This document shows positions 9,837-18,900 of a stretch of 44,565 nucleotides of DNA, piece after piece (the stretch's first letter is position 1; each line of letters starts with the position of its first letter). Below the pieces are notes generated by a model. It did not search any database. It worked only from the letters and a program-made list of their open reading frames with translations, and was not told the origin of the DNA. Source of the DNA: Fibrobacterota bacterium (GTDB lineage Bacteria; Fibrobacterota; Fibrobacteria; UBA11236); contig JAHFCH010000026.1 of the NCBI GenBank assembly GCA_023249635.1, positions 1 through 44,565 on the forward strand. The letters run 5' to 3'. The position numbers and the translations under genes were made by a program.

Positions 9837-12401
9837 TCAGAAAATCCAGAAGGCCCGGGTGTAGTCTTTAGCCGAGGTCCGGTGCCTGAGCAGGTAACGC
9901 CCCGGTTCCAACCTGCAATCCTCCAGCGAAAAACGGCCCTCGGGGCCGACAGCGGCCGGGGAACGGGCGTAGCGGACCTTTCCGCTGACATCCGTGATCT
10001 CCACCCGCGACGCCGTGGCAGCCCCGATAATCCGATAGCCAATCCGTCCTTGTCCGATCTCTAATTCGGAAATCGATCCTTGCCCGGCCCTCATCGCGGG
10101 CCTCACGGCGGCCGGTCCCACCTTCATCCCTTCGATGCGCACATTATCCAGATCGAATCGGACCGTGCCTTCTCCGTAGAATGCGAAGCGCAACGCGGTG
10201 ACGGAGTTGGGATTGAGGCTATGGGCCTGGGTCTTCCATGCCGGTTGGGCGAAAGCGGAGAGCGGGATACGGATGCGGTTCCATAGATCGTTGCCTACCG
10301 CGACCTGGAATCCCGGATAGGCCGGCTCCGCGATATCCGGCTGTTCCAGCTCGACCCAGAAGCTGCTGCCTTTGGCCGATTTGGCGTCGAAGACCACGCT
10401 CTTGGCGGGCCCGATGCCCACGGCCGTGCCCGCCGCGTTGAACTGGGTGCGGATGCCGGCCATGGGCTTGGGCGCCCCGGCCGCGCCTACCAGGCGCACG
10501 GATATGTCCTTGGTCTTATCGTCGCCGACGGCGAAGATGGTTGGGCCGAATCCCGCGGGGTTGGCGTACGAGGTTCCCTTGAGCGCTTTGTCCGTGAACA
10601 CGGACCAGCTCCCTTTCAATGCGTTGAGGGAATCCCCGTCATCGAAATCATCGATGACGATGTCTTCGGCGCGGAAAGGCTCCTGCTTGAGGGCGGTAAT
10701 GAACAGGCTCCCTTTGGTCCGGCTCAGATGGTAGCTGGGCGCTGCCGGGCTTTCCAGCACCAGGTCAACGGTTTCTCCTGCCAGGAAGGATCCTTCGTCG
10801 GCTTCACCGGCCCATTTGGCGGAGCCGGCGGTCCCGGTTCCCGTAAAAGCCTTCTTGGCCTTGCTGTTGCGACCGGTCAGCAGCAGCTTCCAGGCCGACG
10901 CGGTTTCCAGTTCAAAGCTGATCGTCGTCGTTTGGGAATTGAAATCCACCGCATCCGGCGTGGCCTTGACTCCGACGGCGATGCGGACCAGGCCCGCGGG
11001 GGGATTGAGGTAATCGCGGATGAAGGCGCAGGCGCCGACGGCGGCGGCGTTGTAGTCCAAGGCCACTTCGGTATTTTTGTAGTTGCTGGCATCCGCCCCG
11101 TTGAAACTCCAGGCCGATGCGTCCGGCTTGGTATCGTTGAAGGCGCCCACGGGCGTGGGCCCGGAGACGATGCCGCCCTTCAGCCGGGTCACGCCGCTCA
11201 TGGCCACGTCGTTGCGGTGATGCGGGTTGGAGGGACCGTTGCCGTAGCCGACGATATAGGACTGCTTGGAAGGCGCGATGCCTGCCACCCATTTCATCTG
11301 GCTGATGGCGAAATCGCGGTAGGCGTTCTGCCCCGTGATCTGGAAGGCCAACCCTGCCGAGAACGCGGCCGCGGCGGCATGGCCCGCATTACCCCAATCG
11401 GAACGGATGAAAGCCCCCTTGATCAGCTCCGGGGCCGAAGCCGAAGCGATGACGCGGCTGAGGGAAAGATCCACATCGGTCATCCAAACCGATTGGTAGG
11501 TATCGAAGCCCAGCCGGGCAAGCTCGAAGGCCGAGAGATCGCCGGTATTGGCGTAGCCGAGCACGAAGAAATGCGAGGCCACCTTGGATTGGAAGGATTG
11601 CGCCTGGGTCAGGTAATCGGCTTCGCCGGTGGCCCGGTACAACTCCACCGCACCGCAAGCCATCTTGTCCACATAGGTCTTGGTCGAATAGTACGAGGCG
11701 TTCCCCTGCTGTTGGGAAAGGGAGGGATGCAGCAGGCCGAACTTGAAGGCTTCGCGGGCCTTTGCGAGGCAGAGAGCCGCGTAAGCGGAATCGTAAGGCT
11801 TGTACAGCTTGGCCATCAGCGCCAGGGAAGCCGCGTACAGGCCGGCGACGTCCGCGCCGGTGCTTACGGTGGCGGTGCGCGGACTGGTGCGTTGGGAATT
11901 GGCGTAGCCGCTTTCGCTCAATTGCTGGTGGTCCTGATTGGCATTTCCCACGTCGGTCACCACCGAGGCTTCGGATATGACCGCCTTGATGAGGAAGTCC
12001 GAGGCCAGCTTGGTCTCCCCCAGCAAGTCCGGGATGCCGTCCTTGGCGCCCTTGTAATCCCAGGAATCGAGATCGTCATAGGCCTTGGGGAATACATCAT
12101 AGCCTTTCAACAGGGTGTATACCGAATAGCCCAAGGGCAATCCGAACTTCACGAAATCGCCGGCATCGTACCAACCACCACCCAAATCCTTCCCGCCTTG
12201 GTTGTCCTGGGAATGCGGATAGGGGGAAGTCTTGTAGAAGGGGTTATGCGTATCTATGGTCTTGTCGCCCGCGCGTTGGTACCCGTAGAACTTGAGCAAA
12301 AGGTTCTGCATCGCTCCCCAGTCCTGGGCCCGGGTGGCGGAGGCGGCGAAGGCGATGGCCGTAGACAAGATGGCGGCGAAGGCTCGGGGGCGTATCGTCA
12401 T
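9837..12401 (-). CDS. Secreted GH9 endoglucanase with CBM11-like module and type-A-like sorting domain
   Basis: The start is placed at 12401 because it begins a clean signal peptide (MTIRPRAFAAILSTAIAFAA, cleavage near ATRAQ). The frame stays open upstream to 12560 but runs through a tandem repeat. The GH9 domain (about 30-540) has D79/D82 in GGWYDAGDFVKF, the His motif NPHHRND, and E445 in NTEVALDYNA, so all catalytic residues are present. A hydrophobic/Ser-rich Ig-like segment follows. Next comes a CBM11-like module beginning IDDFDDGDSLNALKGSW, and then a C-terminal domain (VEITDVSGKVRYA ... YLLRHRTSAKDY) resembling type-A sorting domains of the type IX secretion route. It lies downstream of, and is probably cotranscribed with, the CBM11-like protein at 12574-14304. 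Unlike the GH9 at 3670 it lacks an N-terminal Ig domain. Confidence 0.87.
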   Translation of the reverse strand: MTIRPRAFAAILSTAIAFAASATRAQDWGAMQNLLLKFYGYQRAGDKTIDTHNPFYKTSPYPHSQDNQGGKDLGGGWYDAGDFVKFGLPLGYSVYTLLKGYDVFPKAYDDLDSWDYKGAKDGIPDLLGETKLASDFLIKAVISEASVVTDVGNANQDHQQLSESGYANSQRTSPRTATVSTGADVAGLYAASLALMAKLYKPYDSAYAALCLAKAREAFKFGLLHPSLSQQQGNASYYSTKTYVDKMACGAVELYRATGEADYLTQAQSFQSKVASHFFVLGYANTGDLSAFELARLGFDTYQSVWMTDVDLSLSRVIASASAPELIKGAFIRSDWGNAGHAAAAAFSAGLAFQITGQNAYRDFAISQMKWVAGIAPSKQSYIVGYGNGPSNPHHRNDVAMSGVTRLKGGIVSGPTPVGAFNDTKPDASAWSFNGADASNYKNTEVALDYNAAAVGACAFIRDYLNPPAGLVRIAVGVKATPDAVDFNSQTTTISFELETASAWKLLLTGRNSKAKKAFTGTGTAGSAKWAGEADEGSFLAGETVDLVLESPAAPSYHLSRTKGSLFITALKQEPFRAEDIVIDDFDDGDSLNALKGSWSVFTDKALKGTSYANPAGFGPTIFAVGDDKTKDISVRLVGAAGAPKPMAGIRTQFNAAGTAVGIGPAKSVVFDAKSAKGSSFWVELEQPDIAEPAYPGFQVAVGNDLWNRIRIPLSAFAQPAWKTQAHSLNPNSVTALRFAFYGEGTVRFDLDNVRIEGMKVGPAAVRPAMRAGQGSISELEIGQGRIGYRIIGAATASRVEITDVSGKVRYARSPAAVGPEGRFSLEDCRLEPGRYLLRHRTSAKDYTRAFWIF

Positions 12402-12429
12402 GGGTCTCTCGTTGGTTTCGTGTAGTTGC

Positions 12430-12489
12430 GACCCCGCGGGGCCGATAAAAGAAGACCCCGCGGAGCCCCTAAAAGAAGACCCCGCCGCG
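12430..12489. repeat. 24-bp tandem repeat, 2.5 copies, in leader of GH9 gene
   Basis: Two full 24-bp units (12430-12453 and 12454-12477) and a half unit (12478-12489) all begin GACCCCGC; the full units end TAAAAGAA. The first unit carries the self-complementary core CCCCGCGGGG. The array lies between the CBM11-protein stop and the chosen GH9 start. Because 24 is divisible by three, it also reads as an SSFxGxAG-type peptide repeat if the upstream ATG (12560) were used. It could be an mRNA leader element or neutral expansion. Confidence 0.8.
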
Positions 12490-12573
12490 CTTTCCCTGGT
12501 GGGGATCGGGACAACGGGCGAGGTCGAAGGCCCCGCAGAGGGGATGGGGGCCTTTTTCATGCTTCGTTCCGGC

Positions 12574-14304
12574 TTAGTTGAGTACGGTCACGCGGCCCAA
12601 CGCCTCGACGGCGCGGCCCGCGTTGTCGGCCTTGATGCGGAGGAAATGCACGCCGCGGGAAATGCCGGTTACCGGCATGACCAGGCTACGGGCGCCGCCC
12701 TGCACGTCGAAAGGCATGCGCGCGGCCACTTGACCGCGGGAGTCGAGCAGCTCCACCGAGCCGATGGTACGGCCGGCCGGGAAGGCGTAGGCTACCTGCA
12801 ACCCGCGTGCGTCGGCAAAGGCGGTGAGGCCGCGGCTGCGGGACTTCGCGCGGGCCTGGATGCCCACCTTGCTGGTGTCGACGGCGGCCATGCCGACGAT
12901 CTTCACGTTGTCCACGTAGAACGCGCCGGTCTTCTTGGGCGAGCCCTGGAACTTCCATTGGATTTGCTCGAGGGATTTGATGTGCAGGGTCTTGTCGGCG
13001 AGGAGCTTGACCTCGTCGTAATCCGGCAATTGCAGGGAGGCCCAGGGAACCGTGGCGCTCTTCCATTCGCCCTTGGTCGAAGGCAGCAAGGTGAAGTGCA
13101 CGATGCCGGCGCCCAGGTTGCGCTCATCCTTGACCTCGAGGGTCAGGTAATCGATATCGGTGCCTGTGGTCTTGTAGTCGAAGGAGAGCCCGGTCGATCC
13201 GGTGGCGTTGAGGTGGGATACGTTAAGTTCATCGGAAAGGCGCGTGCCGACGCCGACGAAAGGCCGGATGGTGTTGGTCCCCTGCAGCCATGAGGGCCCG
13301 AGGGTGAATTCGATTCCGGCCGCGTCGCCGCCGCCAACGCCCTTGAGACCGGCGATGGTGATGTCCGGCTTGGTGGGCAGGAGGGGATTCGGGGTTACGC
13401 CCCCGAAAATCTCGGAGTAATCGGCTTGCGATGCCACGGTGCGGCCATCGGCGTCATTGTAGGCGTACCAGTAGAAGCCCGCCTTGTTCTGGTGCTTGGG
13501 GACGGTCTCGAAATCGGAGAGCAGGCCGCCGGTGCCGGCGCCTACCAGGCCCACGCAGCTCATGCAAGCGTAGGGGTTGGGCCACACGTAGCTCTTTACC
13601 ATGACACTGTCGATGAGGATGATGCCCTTGAGGGGATTGGTGGCCGCATCCATGGAGATCTTCCAGGAGATCTTCTCGCATTCCTTGGGATTGAAAGGCA
13701 CCGCGGGCTTTGCCCAACTCGGCTGCTTCAGGGCATCCTTGAGGGCGGTCTCGGAGAGAGCCACCTCATATGTCTTCCACGAGGTGCCGATGTTGTGGGT
13801 CACTTCATGCACGGCGAACTGCTGATCGCCGGTTTGGGTGGTGACGCTGGTGATGGCCACCTGGACCACGGCCACGGTAGGCGCGGCGGCCTTGGCCTTA
13901 TAGGTGATCTTGGTGGCCCCGGTCATGTCGAGCGCCTTCTTGGAAGGCGTGAAGTCGGTGCCGAACCCGATGAACTGGCCGAAAGTGCAGGTGCCGCCGC
14001 AGGAAAGCGGGGTCGGTCCCATTTCGTAATCGATTTTGGCGGCCTTACCGCCGCTCTCGTCCACGCCGATGGAGACCGAGGGATCAAAAAGCAGTTCCAC
14101 GCCGGTGCCGGGTTTCGAGCTGTTCACCTTGGAAGTGCCCTGGTTGGCCGCGTCGTTGTAGTAGTACCAGTAGGACATGAACTTGTTCTGGTTGCTGCCG
14201 CCTTCGAAATCATCCATCAAGGCGTCCTGCGCGCGCGCAGCGCCGGCGGACATGGACACCGCGGCGGCGCCCAACAACCATGCTCTCAACTTGCGTGATC
14301 CCAT
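12574..14304 (-). CDS. Secreted protein with two CBM11-like modules and a type-A-like C-terminal sorting domain
   Basis: The start at 14304 gives a signal peptide (MGSRKLRAWLLGAAAVSMSA, cleavage near AARAQ) and is preceded by GGGGAAAAGAAA; an upstream start at 14370 would bury the signal. Two related beta-sandwich modules follow: residues about 25-250 starting LMDDFEGGSNQNKFMSYWYY, and about 260-485 starting LLSDFETVPKHQNKAGFYWY. Both share the F-E-x(n)-W-Y-x-Y-N-D-A signature and an Asp-rich end (FYVDNVKI). The C-terminal ~80 residues (GSVELLDSRGQVAARMPF ... GVHFLRI) resemble type-A sorting domains. No catalytic domain is visible, so this is probably a cell-surface or released carbohydrate-binding protein. 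It precedes the GH9 gene by 172 bases and is divergent from GH8 across a 172-base spacer in which no convincing promoter could be assigned. Confidence 0.75.
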   Translation of the reverse strand: MGSRKLRAWLLGAAAVSMSAGAARAQDALMDDFEGGSNQNKFMSYWYYYNDAANQGTSKVNSSKPGTGVELLFDPSVSIGVDESGGKAAKIDYEMGPTPLSCGGTCTFGQFIGFGTDFTPSKKALDMTGATKITYKAKAAAPTVAVVQVAITSVTTQTGDQQFAVHEVTHNIGTSWKTYEVALSETALKDALKQPSWAKPAVPFNPKECEKISWKISMDAATNPLKGIILIDSVMVKSYVWPNPYACMSCVGLVGAGTGGLLSDFETVPKHQNKAGFYWYAYNDADGRTVASQADYSEIFGGVTPNPLLPTKPDITIAGLKGVGGGDAAGIEFTLGPSWLQGTNTIRPFVGVGTRLSDELNVSHLNATGSTGLSFDYKTTGTDIDYLTLEVKDERNLGAGIVHFTLLPSTKGEWKSATVPWASLQLPDYDEVKLLADKTLHIKSLEQIQWKFQGSPKKTGAFYVDNVKIVGMAAVDTSKVGIQARAKSRSRGLTAFADARGLQVAYAFPAGRTIGSVELLDSRGQVAARMPFDVQGGARSLVMPVTGISRGVHFLRIKADNAGRAVEALGRVTVLN

Positions 14305-14476
14305 TTTCTTTTCCCCGTTTGAAGTGACGGCCCGCCTGCCGCCTGCCGCGGCGGGAGCCCTGGTTCCCATCGCTTAGTGCCGGATCCGGTCGGAGCGGTT
14401 CACCGTACCGTACCTGAACCGGGCCGCCGCCGTTGCCTACCAAGATGAGGGGTAAAAAAAGGAAACCGGTGCGGAT

Positions 14477-15892
14477 ATGAAGATGATTGCGGCCGCCGGC
14501 CTGGCGGTTTTGGGGTTTTGCGCCGGAGCGCAGGCCCAATGGAACATGGGCTACGTGCGGCCCGCCAAATATGATTACACCGGCTATTATGCCGCCTCCC
14601 TGACGGCGGGGCTCAAGGACGATCCCGCTTTCCTAACGGGGGCCATGAAGAAGGGTTGGGGCTATTACAAGTCCACCTTCATCCTTGCCAACGGTCTGGT
14701 CTCGCACCGGCGCAAGGAGAACGGCCAAGTGGTTGGGACCAACGAAGCCGTTTCGGAGGGCCAAGGATACGGGATGCTGCTGGCCGTGATCATGAACGAC
14801 CAGGCCACCTTCAACCGCATCTTCGAAGCGGCCAACCAATTCCTGTGGCGGGACGATCGCAAATCCTACTTCATCTGGAACTGGCCTTCCATGCAGCAGG
14901 GCGCCGCCACCGACGCGGATCTGGATGTGGGCATGGCCCTCGTCTTCGCCGACGAATTGCAGAAGAAGAAACTGTGGCAAGCCTATTCCAAGGGCGGCGT
15001 GGACTACCACTCCCGCGCCATGGACGTCATCCGTTCCATCCGCAGCCATATGACGAGCCAGGACTTCCTGTTACCCGGGGACAATTGGGGCGGGGACGGC
15101 CTGAACAACCTTAACCCCAGCTATTTCGCCACCGCCAACCTCAAGGTGTTCGATGCCTATCAGAGCGAGGTGAACTTCGCGCCCGTGATCGCCAATTGCT
15201 ATGCGGTCATGAAGAAATGCTCCGGCCAGTGGCAGAAGGGCCAAGCGCCGGATTGGATCACCAAGGACGGCAACAAAGGGCCCAAGGGCAACGATATGCT
15301 GGACGACGGCATCCGCGCGCCTTACCGCATTGGACTGGACGCGCTCTGGTTCGGCGATGCGACCGCCATCGAATACTGCAAGAACTCGCGCAACAGCCTC
15401 ACCGAATACGCCAACGCCGACAGCCGTTTCGTACTCAACCAGATGGGCTTGTACAAGGCCGATGGCGGACTCATCGCCAATACCTCGGCCTTGGATCATA
15501 TGGCCATGTGGGCCACCGCCGTGCTGGCATCCGGGGATAAGACCTATGCGTCCAAGGTTCTCGGCCGCGACCTGATCCTCCGCCTGGTCGGCGACGGCAT
15601 TACCGATGCCTTCGGCTCCACGCAACTGGGTGAAATCGACTACTACTACAAGCAATCGCTGGGACTGCTGGGCTTCGCCGCCATCACCGGCCAATTCGCC
15701 AACGTGCTGGAAGACATGAAGGGGAACGTGGTCCCCGTGGGCCTGGCGCCCATGCGCGCTCCGGCCCGCTCCCCGCGCATGATAAGCCCGGGAAGGATGC
15801 TTTTCTCCTGGTTACCGAATGGGGCCGGCGACCATTTCGCCGCCGACGGTCGCGCATGGCCGGCGCGTCCCGCCTCCGCGACCGCGCGTTAG
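14477..15892 (+). CDS. Secreted GH8 endoglucanase
   Basis: A 471-residue protein with signal peptide MKMIAAAGLAVLGFCAGAQA. The GH8 (alpha/alpha)6-barrel runs from about 25 to 415. The acid E94 lies in VSEGQGYGMLLAV, the subsite Asp in TDADLDVGMAL, and the Asp-Arg-rich base region is DDGIRAPYRIGLD. These motifs define GH8 inverting enzymes acting on cellulose, mixed-linkage glucan, chitosan or xylan; the context of GH9 and CBM11 favours beta-1,4-glucan. The last ~50 residues are Pro/Arg/Ala-rich and do not form the sorting domain seen in its neighbours, so this enzyme may leave the cell differently or have lost that domain. The gene is divergent from the CBM11-like protein gene. Confidence 0.88.
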   Translation: MKMIAAAGLAVLGFCAGAQAQWNMGYVRPAKYDYTGYYAASLTAGLKDDPAFLTGAMKKGWGYYKSTFILANGLVSHRRKENGQVVGTNEAVSEGQGYGMLLAVIMNDQATFNRIFEAANQFLWRDDRKSYFIWNWPSMQQGAATDADLDVGMALVFADELQKKKLWQAYSKGGVDYHSRAMDVIRSIRSHMTSQDFLLPGDNWGGDGLNNLNPSYFATANLKVFDAYQSEVNFAPVIANCYAVMKKCSGQWQKGQAPDWITKDGNKGPKGNDMLDDGIRAPYRIGLDALWFGDATAIEYCKNSRNSLTEYANADSRFVLNQMGLYKADGGLIANTSALDHMAMWATAVLASGDKTYASKVLGRDLILRLVGDGITDAFGSTQLGEIDYYYKQSLGLLGFAAITGQFANVLEDMKGNVVPVGLAPMRAPARSPRMISPGRMLFSWLPNGAGDHFAADGRAWPARPASATAR

Positions 15893-15976
15893 CCTTGGAT
15901 GCGCCTTAGGGGTTTGGGCTCCGGGGTTGTGCCGGATAGGTCTTTATGAATACCGCGTGGGAGCGGAGGGGATAGC

Positions 15977-18900
15977 ATGTTGAATAGAATCGCAGCGGCC
16001 ATTTTGGGCCTGGCATTGGGTTGCGCGCAGGCCGCGACCTTCACGGTTTCCAAGGACGGCCGCGGAGCCTTCACCACCATCCAGGCCGCCGTGGATCGCG
16101 CCGGCAAGGGCGATATCGTGGAGGTCCTCGATCAGGCCGTCTATGCCGAACAGGTGACCATCGACAGCACCCATAGCGGTATGACCCTGCGCGCGAGCAA
16201 TCCCTCCGCCGTCAAGAAGCCCACCATCACCAACAAGGATGTGGTCCATCAGAATCCCAAGTCCTGCCAGGACGCGTTGAGCGCGGGGAAGATCGATTTC
16301 GATCAGAACGGCGCCTTGCGCATCTTGGGTGCGCATAACGTAATCGTCGACGGCCTGGGCGTGGACGCCGTGGGCGCAGCCCCCTTTTCCTGGCCCAATA
16401 TCTGGGGCGATGGCATCAGTTGCAACGGCCGCCTCTATCCCCTCTTCCACGGCAATGCCGGTATCGTCATCTACCTCTCCGGTACGGTGACCGTACGCAA
16501 TTGCGATATCGCCAACGCTTTCTTCGGTATCTCGGTGAAGGATCGCAACCAGGGCGGCGTGTTCGCCAATTTCAACCCCGCCGATCTGGAGAAGTTCAAC
16601 ATCGTTCCGCTTTCCGGGTTCGGGCGCACCGGCAACCACATGTTCGAGAAGAACCGCATCCATCATAACGTGTGGGCTTTCTTCTTCGAATCCGCCTGGG
16701 ACCTGGGATCCACGGCGCGCTACAACCTGGTTTACGAGAACCATCATGCCAGCGCCGCGGCCGCCGCGGCCGTAAAGGCCTTGGGAGACGGCGAGCATCA
16801 GCCCGGCGGGGGCTTTCTGTTCAAGGACGTGATGCTGACTCCCCTGGCCATCTACAACAATACCTTCTGGCACAACTTCACCAACTTCGCCGGCGGTTAC
16901 CGGCCCGGCGCCCAGCATCTGGTCTTCAACAATATCTTCGCCACCCCCAACGAGTACTACTCCCAAAGCGCCAGCTTCCCCAATCCCTTCCACATCCTGG
17001 ATCCCTTCTTCCAGTTCCGCATGCATAACTGCCTCTACGCGGCCCAGACCGAGCCGCCCAAGCTGGACAGCCAGAAAGTACAGGCCCAGAAATACGATGA
17101 TGGCACCAAGCAACAGGTGGTCAAGGATACCACCGTAAAGTTCTACCGCTCGGTGCGCATCATGAACGCAATGGGCACCGTGGTGCAGGAGAATTTCACC
17201 GTCGACATCGTCCTGCCCATGTCCACCGGGCCTTTGCCCATGCCGCAGACGATCAACGGCGCCAACCTTCCCGGCGGCCTCATCGGCGGGGCCGGGACCG
17301 ATCCCTTCTCCGCCGCGGCCAACGTGCGTTGGTACGAGATCAAATTCAAGTCCGTCGATCCCGCCAGCCCGGACTTCCTATCCCCCGACTGGGACGATCC
17401 GGTGGTGAAGAAGTACGTCATGAACGCGGGCTGGCCGGAGGCCGGGATATTCAACTCCGACGGCAAGGTCGCCGACCTGGGCGCGGTGCCTTCGGTGGCG
17501 CGCCATACGGCCGACGTAATCATCCGACCCCTGGGGCCGGCCATCATCAACGGCGCGTCCGCCACCTTGACGTTCGACATGCAGTCCATAGCCGGGGACC
17601 TCTCCGGGGCCAAGGTCAAATACATCCGCCTAGTCCACGCCATCCCCGTCCTGCTGGATGGCTTCGGAGGCACCAAAGCCCTGGTAGTGCCCGATCCCGC
17701 CACGGTCACCGTGGCCAACGGCAACGTAAAGATGGGCGCCAATACCCTGACCGTCACGGGTTTCCCCGCTTTGGGCGCCACTGAAAGTTTCGCCTTCTTC
17801 GAAATCGTAGTGGAAGGCATCGCGCCCAACGGCATGCCCGCCACCACCAATGTGGGTTTCATCCCCTACCGCAAACTGGACTACAAGTTCCTGGTCGAGG
17901 TGTTGGATGCCGCCGGCGCCAAGACCGCCTCGGTAAAGGTGGGCGAAACCGTACGCCTGCGCATCACCCCGCAGAAGTTGGACGGGACGCCTTTCAACAA
18001 CGCCATCGCGCCTGTGGAAGTGAACCTCAATTCCGGCGTCGACCTGTTCGCTCCCGGGACGCCTCCCGCCAAATTCGTGTTGGGCAAGGTGGAGGGCATC
18101 ACCACCTCCCCGGTCATGTTCACCAAGGTTCCGGGCGGGGGTATCGAGTACGTTACCGTATCCGGCATTTGGAAGAACGGTATCAATACCCTGGCCTTCT
18201 ACGGGGTTTCGGACGGCATCCGCATCCTGCCGGGTGATCCGGAGAAGGTGGTTTTCCAGGATCCGCCCTCCAAAATCCTGAATCCCGGCTCGGCACCCGT
18301 CATCGATCCCGGCGTGCTCTATCCCGTGAAAGTGGAAGTGCGGGATCGCTTCGACAATGCCATTTCCACCCCGGTGGCGGTCACCTTCAAGAGCAACCAG
18401 CCGGCCATCGGAGACATCGACGGAATCGCAACGGCCAACACCGATTCCTTGGGCATCGCGACGGTGCGGGCCAAGGTCACCAACGGGGACCTGAATCAGT
18501 TGTTCGAATTGGAAGCGACCATCGCGGGCAAAACGCCGGACAAGGCGGACCTGAAGGTGGGCAAGGCACGGGATAAGCTCTGGATATTGTATGCGGATAC
18601 CAAGGGCTATGATGCGGCGGCGGAATTGCGGGGAACGGCGGGCCAACGCCTGGCGGTTACCATCCGCGCCGGCCAGGACGCCAATGTTGCCCTTACCACG
18701 CGACTGACAGAATTCAAGCTGACCGCGACCTTGGGCTTGGCGGTATATGCCGGCCCCACGGATACGGCGCCCAGCTCGGTTTTCACCCTCAAGAACGGGG
18801 AGGTCGTTGTCTACGTGTCCGGTTTGCGGGCCGTCGAGAACGGATTCCTCTACGCCGACCCGACTACGGACAACACCATCTTGCCCGGCTCGCGGGCGAA

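Noticed and set aside
12402-12560. N-terminal extension of the 9837-12401 GH9 up to ATG 12560
   Set aside because: It would place the signal peptide internally and is coded by a tandem repeat; only a weak ribosome binding site precedes it. Not fully excluded.
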